Notes under the pieces: model-generated
Databases searched by the model: none
Seen by the model: only the letters and a program-made list of their open reading frames with translations
Told to the model about the DNA's origin: nothing
Part shown: piece after piece, positions 1-8,061 of the stretch
Numbering within the stretch: position 1 is the first letter of the stretch
How the letters are laid out: each line of letters opens with the position of its first letter
NCBI GenBank assembly: GCA_963729215.1
Contig: CAVSND010000005.1
Coordinates: 27,288-91,287, forward strand
DNA from: CAVQJU01 sp963729215
GTDB lineage: Bacteria > Acidobacteriota > Vicinamibacteria > Vicinamibacterales > CAVVIG01
Length of the DNA: 64,000 nucleotides
Reading direction: 5' to 3'
Program-made: the position numbers and the translations under genes

Positions 1-514
1 ACCGGTAGAAGAGGTCTTCGCGGAACTGACCCTGCGCGATCAGATCCCGCAGATTGCGGTTGGTCGCGGCGATGACGCGGACGTTCGTCGCGGCCCCGAC
101 GCGCTCGGCGCCGACCTTCTGAATTTCACCGGTCTCGAGGAATCGCAGCAGCAGGCCCTGCATGCGCAGGGTCATCTCTCCGATCTCATCGAGAAAGATC
201 GTTCCATCGTCGGCCATCTCGAGCTTGCCGGGCTTGTCGCGATAGGCGCCGGTGAAACTGCCCTTCACGTGTCCGAACAACTCGGACTCGAGCAGCGTCT
301 CCGGAATGCCGGCGCAATTGACCGCCACGAACGCCTGCTGCGCTCGAGGGCTGGCGCTGTTGATGGCGCGCGCGACGACTTCCTTACCGGCCCCGCTCTC
401 GCCGGTAATCAAGACTTTTGCGTCGGACCGCGCGATGCGCTCGACTTCCGCCTTGAGGTCGGTGAGCGCCTGGCTGGTCCCAATCAATTGCACGTGGCCG
501 TTGTTTTGTCTCAT
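1..514 (-). CDS. Sigma-54 activator, AAA+ domain (3' end outside window)
   Basis: Reads from ATG at 514 to the window edge; about 171 residues are visible and the C-terminus is missing. It is the AAA+ domain of a sigma-54-dependent enhancer-binding protein: Walker A GESGAGKE (about residues 38-45), the sigma-54 contact loop as GSFTGA (85-90, Ser in place of the usual Ala), Walker B FLDEIGEM (107-114) and FREDLFYR at the edge. No receiver or sensor domain precedes the ATPase, as in PspF-type activators; an in-frame TAG 18 nt upstream of the ATG rules out a longer N-terminus. It is divergent from a similar activator at 998, with which it shares a control region. Family assignment is firm; target genes are unknown. 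Confidence 0.9.
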   Translation of the reverse strand, partial: MRQNNGHVQLIGTSQALTDLKAEVERIARSDAKVLITGESGAGKEVVARAINSASPRAQQAFVAVNCAGIPETLLESELFGHVKGSFTGAYRDKPGKLEMADDGTIFLDEIGEMTLRMQGLLLRFLETGEIQKVGAERVGAATNVRVIAATNRNLRDLIAQGQFREDLFYR

Positions 515-553
515 TGCTTGAATGCCCTGCTAAACACGGACGCGGCTCCTTAG

Positions 554-570
554 TGCAAGGAAGCCACCAA
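554..570 (-). promoter_or_regulatory. Candidate sigma-54 (-24/-12) promoter
   Basis: On the minus strand the site reads TTGG-N8-TTGCA, with the invariant GG and GC separated by 10 bases as sigma-54 requires; the inner CACG of the consensus is not conserved. A start near 543 would leave a leader of about 30 nt containing AAGGAG before the ATG at 514. This would make the minus-strand activator itself sigma-54 dependent. A single short match, so tentative. Confidence 0.35.
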
Positions 571-642
571 CAGCTGTGCCGGAAACGCGCCGTTCTATCT
601 CGTGGCGTGACAGCTAGTTAGAGACGGCGTCGATCAAGGTCG

Positions 643-680
643 TCATTCGGCTGGCTTTCGGGTATTTCCCAGCCGAATGA
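643..680. promoter_or_regulatory. Perfect 12-bp inverted repeat, possible operator
   Basis: TCATTCGGCTGG (643-654) and its exact complement (669-680) flank a 14-nt spacer. There is no T run on either side, so a terminator is unlikely. It lies midway between the two divergent sigma-54 activators and may be an operator for one of them. No known consensus was recognised. Confidence 0.4.
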
Positions 681-774
681 TTTGGGTGAGTAAAGTCAAC
701 CAATCGGCGGACTTTTGGTCGTATGATGGGTGCCGAAAGCCAACCTCGGCAGGGAGCCTTCAGATGGCGACAAA

Positions 775-824
775 TGCACCTTAGTGCACGCTTGTGCACG
801 TTACGTGACTGTAACTTGTTGCAC
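775..824. promoter_or_regulatory. Helically phased TGCAC repeats, possible enhancer site
   Basis: TGCAC recurs at 775, 785 and 795, an exact 10-bp period, with the palindrome GTGCAC at 784 and 794. A fourth TGCAC is at 820, 2.5 turns further on, and GTTAC/GTAAC arms (800-804, 811-815) lie between. Repeats on one face of the helix are typical of activator-binding sites, and enhancer-binding proteins such as the two neighbours bind upstream sites of this kind. Binding itself is inferred. Confidence 0.4.
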
Positions 825-883
825 AACTTCACAGTTAGTCCCTCAACCATTGTGCAAATTCCAACTGACACAAGAGAACTTAG

Positions 884-913
884 TTGACGAAGTCTCTACA
901 GTACCGGTAGGAT
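884..913 (+). promoter_or_regulatory. Candidate sigma-70 promoter for the 998 activator
   Basis: TTGACG (884-889), an 18-bp spacer and TAGGAT (908-913) match the vegetative consensus at 5/6 and 4/6 positions. Initiation would fall near 920, giving a leader of about 78 nt. Together with the inverted repeat at 643 and the TGCAC repeats at 775 it accounts for most of the gene-free 515-997 stretch. Confidence 0.4.
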
Positions 914-997
914 GTCTTCCTCATGGTGACGTTCGTTCGGCGCCACCAAATACATCTCGAACGGCAGAGACATCGGCCAGAATTCGGACTTCTTCCA

Positions 998-2194
998 TGA
1001 CCAACGCAGAAATCAGAACCGGCGCAGAACGACATCTTGCTTTTTCCAGCGCAGCAAAACCCGAAGTGCGCCTGGTGGGCCGCAGCGAAGCGATGCGCAC
1101 CATCGAGGCGGACATCGAATGCGCCGCGCGTTCTGATGCGAAGGTCCTCGTCACCGGCGAAACCGGCGTCGGGAAGGAAGTCATCGCGCGCCTCATTCAT
1201 CACGCGAGCCAGCGCGCCGCGGGGCCGCTCGTGACCGTGAACTGCGCGGGACTGCCCGATTCGCTGCTCGAGTCCGAGTTGTTCGGACACACCCGCGGCA
1301 GTTTCACCGGCGCGTATCGCGACAAACTCGGGCTGCTCGAGATGGCGCCGAACGGCACCGTCTTCCTCGACGAAGTCGGCGAGATGAGCACCAGGATGCA
1401 GGTCGTCCTCCTGCGCTTCCTCGAAACCGGTGAGATTCAGCGCGTCGGCGCCGACAAGCCGCACGCCCGCGTCAACGTCCGGTTGATCACGGCGACGAAT
1501 CGTGATTTGCAGCACCACATCGCGACGGGCAATTTTCGCGAGGACCTGTACTTCCGACTGAATGTCATCCGGATGTCCGTGCCGCCGCTCCGCGAGCGGC
1601 GCGACGATATTCCGCTGCTCGTCGATCACTTCGTCAACTCGTATTGCCAGCAGCACCGCGTGCCGCGCCCCGAAATCTCACAGGCGGCGATGGAGGCGTT
1701 CCTCGCGCACCGGTGGCCGGGCAACATCCGCGAGCTGAAGAACGCGATCGAGCGGATCGTGCTGAAGGTCAACGGACCGGTCGTCCTCGTCTCGCATCTT
1801 CCGACCGAGATTGCGTGCCCGGGCGTCGAAGGCGGGCACGGCAGTAGGCAGCATCAACGGCGGGACTGCAACGAGTCCGTCACAAGCTGAGGAAATGACG
1901 TCGCTGATGCTCGAGCGGGGCGCGTCGTTCTGGGAGGCGGTCTACCCCTCGTTCATGTCGCGCGACATGACGCGGAACGATCTACGGAAGATCGTGCAGG
2001 CGGGTCTCGAAAACACCAACGGCAACTACCGCCTGCTCGTGCAGCTCTTCAACATGCCGACGGAAGACTACAAGCGGTTTCTCAGCTTCCTTCGCAAGCA
2101 CGAGTGCCACCTGCCCTTCCAGCGGTTCCGGACGGTCCCGGCGCGGCTGACGGCCGGGGCGCCGGCAAGACCCGCCGCGGCGGCGCGGGCGTAG
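998..2194 (+). CDS. Sigma-54 activator, frameshifted or split before the C-terminal domain
   Basis: The start was set at ATG 998 because conserved sequence begins soon after. The AAA+ domain shows Walker A GETGVGKE (54-61), GSFTGA (101-106), Walker B FLDEVGEM (123-130) and the HRWPGNIRELKNAIE motif. No receiver domain is present. The ATPase frame ends at TGA 1888-1890, while a neighbouring frame continues from about 1811 to TAG 2192-2194 with a conserved tail (ESFW-like, then RDMTRNDLRKIVQAGLENTNGNYR, LFNMPTEDYKRFLSFLRKH). As I recall, homologues carry this tail on one chain, so one extra base near 1811-1885 is likely. Alternatively the tail is a separate protein starting at ATG 1895, which has GAGGA just before it. 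The tail looks like an atypical Fis-like DNA-binding domain. Confidence 0.8.
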
Positions 2195-2197
2195 TTC

Positions 2198-2220
2198 GTC
2201 CGCCTGAAGGCGGACGCTAC
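2198..2220. repeat. GTCCGCC-type palindrome with GCTAC tail
   Basis: GTCCGCCTGAAGGCGGAC (2198-2215) is a hairpin followed by GCTAC. The same design is at 4498-4549, 8877-8914 and inside xerC at 59387-59420. It occupies the 37-bp gap between the convergent stop codons of the activator and the amidohydrolase, where it could act as a bidirectional 3'-end hairpin. Confidence 0.7.
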
Positions 2221-2231
2221 GCCTTCGGACG

Positions 2232-3948
2232 CTACACCACCTTCGCGTCGTGGACGATCTGTCCGTTCACAACGGTGAGCACGGAGCGGATCTTCCTGAT
2301 ATCAGCGTCCGGCACAGAGAAGTAATCGCGGTCCAGGACGGCCAGGTCTGCGAGCTTGCCGGTCTCGATCGAACCGATCTTGTCTTCCATCCGCAGGAAC
2401 CAGCTGTTCCCTCGCGTGAAGAGACGCAGCGCCTCCTGACGCGTGATCTGCTGATCACCGTTCACGCGATCGCCAAACGAATTCACGCCCGTCGTCGCGA
2501 AGGCGATGTGCTGCCAGGGATTGAGCGGCGCGATGTGGACGCCGTCGCCGTGAATGCCAGCCTGGATGCCGTGGTCCACGATCGTCCGGAACTGCGGACC
2601 GATCACCACTTTCGGATCCGTTGACGTCACCCAGCGGAACGCGCCCATCTCGACACCGCATCCGAGGGCCTTCAGCCGATTCAACAGGTCTGGCGTGACG
2701 ACCGGCACGTGGTGGACCATCCAGCGCAGCCCCGTGATGTCGAACTCCTTGTTGACGGCTTCGTACGCTTCGACGACCTGCGTGAGGGCCGCCAGATCCT
2801 GCACGCTGTTTTCGTTGCGCCACCCGGCCTGGCCGACGAGGCGCTGCGCCTCGCGCCACACGGCGCCGCTCGCGAGCGGTGCAGCCCACTCGCCGATCCC
2901 GCCGGTCATCATCATGTCGTCGCCGAAGAACTGGAACTGGTTTCTGAGCCGTTCCTTCAACTCCGGGAGCGCCGGATCGCTCTGATTCTGCAGAAAGTTC
3001 ATCTGCAGCCGGACGCTGGCCTTTCCCTGACGATGGAGTGCCAGCCACGAGTCGTACATCCGATACTGATCGAGGTTGGACAGGATCTGGCCGGGGTTCA
3101 GCGGTCCCGGCGTCGGAAACAGGACCTCATCCAGGTGTGACGTCAGCCCAAGGCTGGCCGAGTACGCCATCGCGTCAGCCGTGCTTCGCTTCTTGTCCTC
3201 GAACGTCTGCAGCCGACGCAAATGGAAAAGCGCGCTGGCCGAAGGGCCGCCGCCCGCGAAGCCAGCCGCGGCAATCGCACCGGTATCAGACACTTTCACC
3301 GGCTTGATATCCGGATGGACAGGCGGGGCGGCGTCGGCGGCGTCGAAGAATGCCTTGCCGAGGCTGTTGGTCACGCAGGGGCCGGTGAACCGCTCGTAGA
3401 GCAGCACCGGCCGATCGGGGACGGCCGCGTCGAGCTCCTGACGCGTCGGATGGCGATGCTCGGCCCACTGGTTCGTGTGCCAACCGCCCATCGACGTGAT
3501 CCACGCGCCCTGCGGCACGTCCTTTCGCCGGGCGGCAAGCGCCTCCTGAATTTCCCGGATCGAGGTCGTGTTCTCGAGAATGGTGTGATAGCCCGGTCGG
3601 TTGGCCAGACTGACGATGTGGACGTGGCCTTCGATGATGCCGGGCACGACCGTGCGCCCTTTGAGATCGATGAGCCGGGTGTTGGAACCACGCGCCGGGT
3701 TCACATCACCCACAGCCACGAAGCGGCCGTTGCGGATCGAGACGGTCCTGGCGATCGTGTTCCGGGCGTCCATCGTGTGGATGCGCCCGTTGGTCAGCAC
3801 CAGCGTCGTATCCGGCTGGATGGTGGCGGGCTGGCCCCCGGCCGCGGGCGCCTGGCGCCATCGAAACTGCCGACGCCGGCAGGCTGCCGATCCCCACAGC
3901 GGCGCCCGCCGTCGCGCCGAGAAACCGCCGTCGAGAGAGTTTTTTCAT
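2232..3948 (-). CDS. Tat-exported YtcJ-like amidohydrolase (frameshift behind signal)
   Basis: The body (GTG 3800 to 2232, about 520 residues) is an Amidohydro_3/YtcJ-type metal-dependent hydrolase. It shows a GxxVVPGxIExHVHxV metal-binding HxH early on, GIHGDGVHIAPLNPW later, and the C-terminal GKLADLAVLD segment that closes the beta-sandwich. Upstream, another frame starting at ATG 3948 encodes a clear twin-arginine signal peptide, MKKLSRRRFLGATAG..., running to about 3830. The two join if one base is removed in the GC-rich stretch around 3825-3865, giving an exported enzyme of about 570 residues. Substrate is unknown; the family includes imidazolone-type and N-acyl hydrolases. It is convergent with the activator at 998. 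Confidence 0.85.
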
Positions 3949-4029
3949 GAGCGGAATATAGCGATCGCCAACGCGTCCTGCAACGTTCGACTTTGCGGTG
4001 GAGTAGGATGGCGCGCAAGGGAGCGAACC

Positions 4030-4497
4030 ATGTCCGCTTACACGTTGGTGCACGTCGCAATCAGCCTCGTTGGGATCGCATCGGGACTCGTGGTCCTCCT
4101 CGGGCTGCTCGCCGGAAAGAGGCACAACGCGTCAACCGCGGTGTTTCTGGCGACGACGGCCGCCACCAGCCTCACCGGATACGGCTTCCCGTTCGACCAT
4201 CTGCTGCCATCCCACATCGTCGGCGCCATCTCGCTCGTCGTGCTCGCGCTGGCGATCTACGCGCGGTATGGGCGTCATCTGGCCGGGGGCTGGCGAACCG
4301 TTTACGTCATCGGCGCCACCATCGCTCTCTACCTGAACGTGTTCGTGCTGGTCGTTCAGTCGTTCATGAAAGTGCCCGTGCTGCACGACCTGGCCCCCAC
4401 GCAATCCGAGCCGCCCTTCGCGATTGCCCAACTCGCCGTGCTGGTCCTGTTCATCGTCCTTGGCACGCTGGCGGTCCGCAGGTCAAAGACGATTTAG
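4030..4497 (+). CDS. Small multi-spanning membrane protein, function unknown
   Basis: The start at ATG 4030 is supported by AAGGGAG six bases upstream. The 155-residue product has four predicted hydrophobic segments (about 7-27, 35-50, 58-78, 84-108) and a fifth near the C-terminus (131-149), with few polar residues between. It has no motif I recognise. It is separated from the permease downstream by only a palindromic repeat, so the two may be co-transcribed. Confidence 0.7.
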   Translation: MSAYTLVHVAISLVGIASGLVVLLGLLAGKRHNASTAVFLATTAATSLTGYGFPFDHLLPSHIVGAISLVVLALAIYARYGRHLAGGWRTVYVIGATIALYLNVFVLVVQSFMKVPVLHDLAPTQSEPPFAIAQLAVLVLFIVLGTLAVRRSKTI

Positions 4498-4549
4498 TAG
4501 CGGCCGGCTTCAGCCGGCCGGCGAACGTCCGCCTGAAGGCGGACGCTAC
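4498..4549. repeat. Double GTCCGGC-type palindrome
   Basis: Two hairpins lie side by side: GCCGGCTTCAGCCGGC (4503-4518) and GTCCGCCTGAAGGCGGAC (4527-4544), the second followed by GCTACT. It begins directly after the stop codon at 4497. Same family as 2198, 8877 and 59387. Confidence 0.7.
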
Positions 4550-4558
4550 TGCTGGCAA

Positions 4559-5914
4559 ATGGAAATGTCACGCCTGCCCCGAACCCTCGGCCTCTGGAGC
4601 TCGGTCGGGCTGGTGGTCGGCATCACGATCGGATCGGGAATCTTCCGGACTCCGGCGGGAATTGCCCGGCTGCTCCCTCAGCCCCAGGTCATGCTCGCGG
4701 CGTGGGTGCTCGGCGGGCTCATCACCCTGTGCGGCGCCCTTTCGTTCGCCGGCCTCGGCCGGATGCTTCCCGAGACGGGCGGGTTCTACGCCTACCTGCG
4801 AGAGGGATGGGGCCGTCCGGTCGCTTTCCTGTTTGGCTGGTCCGAGCTCGTGCTCATCCGCGCCAACGCCCTGGGCGGCATGTCCATCGTTTTCGGGGAA
4901 TACGGCCTCAGATCGTTCGGCGTCGATCCGGTCGCCCATCCGTTCGCGGCGCGGGGTCTGGCGGCGGCCGCTATCGGTTGCGCCGCCATTGCGAACATCC
5001 GAGGCGCGCGCGTTGGCGCCGCCATCGTCGGATGGTCCACGGGGGCCAAGTTCATCGCGCTCGCCCTGCTGGTGGGCTGTTCTCTGGCGCTCGGAGGGGC
5101 CCACGGTGCGTCCATCGCCCATTTCCAGACGTCGTCCTTACTTGCGGGACCGGGCTTGCCCGCGGCGTCCTCGCTGAGTGCGGGAAGCCTCGGCCTCGCG
5201 CTGGTCAGCATCCTCTGGGCCTACGATGGCTTTGCAGACGTCTCCTTTGCGGGCGGCGAAGTGCGGGATCCGCAGCGGAACCTGCCGCGCGCCATCATCT
5301 TCGGCACGCTGGCGATCATCGGCCTCTATGTCCTGACGAACGTGGCTTACCTCTACGTTTTGCCGATTGACGCCATCGGGAGGTCTCCGCTCGTTGCGGC
5401 GGACGTGATGGAGACGCTGTTCGGCCAGGCGGGGGCGGCGCTGGTGTCGTTGATCGTGATGATTTCCTCGTTCAGCTCGGTGAACGGCAGCATGCTGGCC
5501 GCGCCGCGCGTGTTTTACGCGATGGCCGACGACGGCCTCTTCTTCAAAGCGCTCGCTCGGGTCCATCCGCGGTTCCACACCCCGCACATCGCGATCCTCC
5601 TCTCAGCGATGCTCGGAATGGCACTGGTGATGAGCCGGAGCTTCGAGGCACTGACGAACACCTTCGTCCTGGCGATCTGGCCGTTTTACGCGCTGAGCGT
5701 CGCCGCCATCTTCCGCCTGCGCCACCGCCGGCCCGACCTCGGCCCGCACGGCGTCCTCGGTTACCCGATCGTGCCGGCTGTGTTCATCGCCGCTGTCGTG
5801 TGGTTCGTTTTGAACGCGCTCGTTACAGATCCGATCTCGACTGCGGCAACTTTCGCGCTCATCCTCGCCGGCCTTCCGATATTTGTGATCTTTTTTCGAA
5901 AACACGTGCAGTAA
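4559..5914 (+). CDS. APC-superfamily amino acid permease
   Basis: The chosen start gives about 451 residues; ATG 4559 and ATG 4565 are both possible. The protein is hydrophobic throughout with about 12 membrane segments. It opens with the APC signature GLVVGITIGSGIFRTPAGI, whose GSGIF forms the unwound part of helix 1 that binds the substrate amine. The segments PETGGFYAYLREGWG, helix 6 with WAYDGFADVSFAGGEVRDPQRNLPRAI, and SSFSSVNGSMLAAPRVFYAMADDGLFF are also typical. It is probably an amino acid antiporter or proton symporter of the inner membrane; the substrate cannot be read from sequence. Confidence 0.93.
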   Translation: MEMSRLPRTLGLWSSVGLVVGITIGSGIFRTPAGIARLLPQPQVMLAAWVLGGLITLCGALSFAGLGRMLPETGGFYAYLREGWGRPVAFLFGWSELVLIRANALGGMSIVFGEYGLRSFGVDPVAHPFAARGLAAAAIGCAAIANIRGARVGAAIVGWSTGAKFIALALLVGCSLALGGAHGASIAHFQTSSLLAGPGLPAASSLSAGSLGLALVSILWAYDGFADVSFAGGEVRDPQRNLPRAIIFGTLAIIGLYVLTNVAYLYVLPIDAIGRSPLVAADVMETLFGQAGAALVSLIVMISSFSSVNGSMLAAPRVFYAMADDGLFFKALARVHPRFHTPHIAILLSAMLGMALVMSRSFEALTNTFVLAIWPFYALSVAAIFRLRHRRPDLGPHGVLGYPIVPAVFIAAVVWFVLNALVTDPISTAATFALILAGLPIFVIFFRKHVQ

Positions 5915-5918
5915 TTCG

Positions 5919-5947
5919 TTGACGCGTCGAGTACCCCCTGCTATTTT
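5919..5947 (+). promoter_or_regulatory. Strong sigma-70-type promoter
   Basis: TTGACG (5919-5924), a 17-bp spacer and TATTTT (5942-5947) form one of the best vegetative promoters in the window. Transcription would begin near 5954 and reach a ribosome-binding site (AAGGAG, 5977-5982) eight bases before ATG 5991. It starts just after the permease stop codon. Confidence 0.6.
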
Positions 5948-5990
5948 GTTTTCTGGGAGCGGCCGATAGGTCAGGCAAGGAGATCTGAAG

Positions 5991-6245
5991 ATGGATGCAT
6001 ACGAGCCGCGAGTGCGGCGCAGAGGTTTCTTCCTCCACTCGACCGACATCAACGAATCTGATGCCGGCGAGCACGAAAACCCCGAAGGTTTCCCAGTCCG
6101 CGTCCGTACGAACCCCTCCCCAGCACCCAGACACTTCACCGGCGGCCGGACCGCACGTCGCGAGGCCCGGTCCGACGAAGCGCGACCCGAAATCAGATCT
6201 GGGAGCGTGACTGGCAGCCGTCAACGGGCACACTTGCCCCGCTGA
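5991..6245 (+). CDS. Small basic protein of unknown function
   Basis: This frame encodes 84 residues rich in Arg, Pro and charged residues (MDAYEPRVRRRGFFLHSTDI...). No family was recognised and it may be disordered. The case for it is its signals: a TTGACG-17-TATTTT promoter at 5919 and AAGGAG with ideal spacing to ATG 5991. Against it, its end overlaps the 3' end of the opposite-strand dehydrogenase by 53 bases and its composition is not clearly protein-like. The transcript could instead be a small RNA, or the promoter could serve a longer, frameshifted gene. Confidence 0.4.
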   Translation: MDAYEPRVRRRGFFLHSTDINESDAGEHENPEGFPVRVRTNPSPAPRHFTGGRTARREARSDEARPEIRSGSVTGSRQRAHLPR

Positions 6246-6972
6246 TCCAGCTCGAGCAGGGAGACGCAAGGAACGCGACGACAGCCCCGACTTCCTCGGG
6301 GCGGCCAAAACGCCCGAACGGCAGCTCTCTGGTGACAAACTCGGCGATTCCCTGAGGGTCGTCGCGCTGACGGCGATCCCATGACCCCCCTGGAAACAGA
6401 ATCGACCCGGGCGCCACGCTGTTCACCCGGATATTGTCACGCGCCAGCTGCTGCGCCATCGACTTCGCGAGGCTGATTTCGGCCGCTTTCACCGCGTTGT
6501 ACGTCATCCGCCCGCCGGATTCCCGGCCCCAGATCGACGCAATCATGATGATGGACCCGCCGCCCCGCCGGCGCATGTGGGGCACCGCCATCCGCGAGGC
6601 CCTGATGGCGGGGACAAGCGTCTGGTCGAACGCCTCCTGCCACTCGGCGTCCGTCGTATCCGTGATGCCCGCACCCTTAGCCAGCCCCACGTTGTTCACC
6701 AGGATGTCGATCCCTCCGAAGGTCTCGACCGTTCGCATGATCACGTCCGCGACGCCCTTGTCGGTGGCCAGATCGGCCTGAAGGGCCAGGACCCGGGCCT
6801 TGCCCTCGGGCAGACGGCGAAGCTCCGCGGTGGCAGCTGCCAACCCGTCCTCGCCTCTTGCGCAAATCGTCACGTTGCAGCCTTCGGCCAGGAGCGTTTT
6901 GGCGGTGGCAAAGCCGAGCCCGCGCGTGGAGCCAGTGACGATCGCCACTTTGTCGGTCAGTTGAAGGTCCAA
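6193..6972 (-). CDS. Short-chain dehydrogenase/reductase (SDR)
   Basis: 259 residues, the normal classical-SDR length. It has the Rossmann motif TGSTRGLG (about residues 14-21), the NNVG structural motif, the catalytic Ser in IASIWGRESGG and the YNAVK (YxxxK) active site. The end is SGASVPVDGCQ, resembling the conserved SG..I.VDGG tail. Such enzymes reduce or oxidise carbonyls with NAD(P)H in the cytoplasm; substrate unknown, closest in style to FabG-like reductases. The start codon is TTG, and its ribosome-binding site (AAGGA) is supplied by the word repeat immediately upstream. It follows DUF547 in a leftward run. Confidence 0.92.
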   Translation of the reverse strand: MDLQLTDKVAIVTGSTRGLGFATAKTLLAEGCNVTICARGEDGLAAATAELRRLPEGKARVLALQADLATDKGVADVIMRTVETFGGIDILVNNVGLAKGAGITDTTDAEWQEAFDQTLVPAIRASRMAVPHMRRRGGGSIIMIASIWGRESGGRMTYNAVKAAEISLAKSMAQQLARDNIRVNSVAPGSILFPGGSWDRRQRDDPQGIAEFVTRELPFGRFGRPEEVGAVVAFLASPCSSWISGASVPVDGCQSRSQI

Positions 6973-7201
6973 CGCTCGTCCTTGGTCCGGGCTTGGCTGG
7001 CCGTCAGGCCAGTCCGTGGTCGTCCGTGGTCCGAGGCCGTGGTCCTAGGAGCGGTTCGGCCGTGAAAGCATGCTGGGAAGAATAGCGGATGAGATGGCAG
7101 AAAGACACCGGTCGACCGGACTGATGCACTCAGGACCGGACGCAGGACGGACCAAGGACTACGGACGGACCAAGAACCAAGTCCCAGGAACCAGGGACCA
7201 G
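6973..7201. repeat. GGACCAAG-type word repeat, inverted arms
   Basis: The left arm (about 6975-7055) repeats words like GTCCTTGGTCC and GTCCGTGGTC. The right arm (about 7133-7203) repeats the complement, GGACCAAGGAC and GGACGGACC, with a loop of about 75 nt between. The units are imperfect copies, as in the other word repeats of the window. The element fills the gap between DUF547 and the SDR gene and contributes the AAGGA in front of the SDR start. Confidence 0.7.
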
Positions 7202-8012
7202 CTATCGTCCGCCGCGGCCGGTGAGGTCGTTCAGCGTCCAGTCGAAGGGCTCGAAGACCACCTGGAAGCTGTTCTGGGCGAAGAGCTGGCGCTCCGCAGC
7301 GAGAAGCTTCGGCTCGACGAGGGACAGGATGGCGCGCTCGACAGGGCTGCGGTTGGCAAACACGGCCGGGGCCTTGTCGCCATACGCCTCGGCGAACTCT
7401 TTCTCCCGCCACGAGAAAATGGCGCTCGCGAGAATCTTGTTGTTGCCGCGATCGATCTGCGCGCACACCGGACGGCTGGTGCACTCGGAGACCATCTCAC
7501 TCAACTGCGTCTCGATCCTTTCGGGGACGTAGGCCTCGCTGCGCAGGCGCCCGCTGCCCACTGCGCCACGGCCGAGCGCCAGGTACATGCGCGGATCGTG
7601 AAATTCCGGCAGGACCTTCTTCTCGATATCGTCGAGCGTGAGCGTCCGGCCCCCGACCCGGTGCGGGGCGCTTTCGAAGGCGCCAGGGATCTGCCGAATG
7701 CTCTTGGACGGATAGGCCGACGCGTGCCCCTGAATCGGGTAGTGATCGATCACCGTCCGCAGCACGATCGCGTTGTACGCGTTCAGCCAGAACGCCACCT
7801 GCTCGTTGCGCGACAGCCGCGCGGCGTCGGCGGCCGCCAGCTGGTTGAGATACCCGTCGAGCTTCGCGCGGTCGGACTTGAGCGCCCGGTAGTAGACGAA
7901 ACCATCGCGGACATACAAGTCGAGGATCTGATCGAACGGCGGCTGCTTGGCGCCAGCGGGCGACTCCTGCGCTCGCGGCACCGCGACCGCTGCCAGCAGC
8001 GAAGACGACCAT
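7202..8012 (-). CDS. DUF547 protein (signal peptide in another frame)
   Basis: The main frame covers about 259 residues from GTG 7981 and is a DUF547 protein. It has the conserved AFWLNAYNAIVLRTVIDHYP segment and a later ALGRGAVGSGRLRSEAYVP segment that corresponds to the family's ALNCGS.SCP..R block. Function of the family is not established. The frame lacks a signal peptide, but ATG 8012 in the adjacent frame starts a hydrophobic MVVFA stretch and the main frame upstream of 7981 reads SLLAAVAVPRAQ. One extra base near 7995-8005 would rejoin a normal Sec signal. It lies between an alpha/beta hydrolase and an SDR on the same strand. Confidence 0.8.
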
Positions 8013-8061
8013 CACAACAAGGATGCGGCGTTGCGAGTATTGCGGCCATCGAACACGAAGA

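Noticed and set aside
614..871. 85-codon frame on the minus strand in the activator intergenic region
   Set aside because: No ribosome-binding site or protein-like pattern; it covers the inverted repeat and TGCAC sites, which point to a control region.
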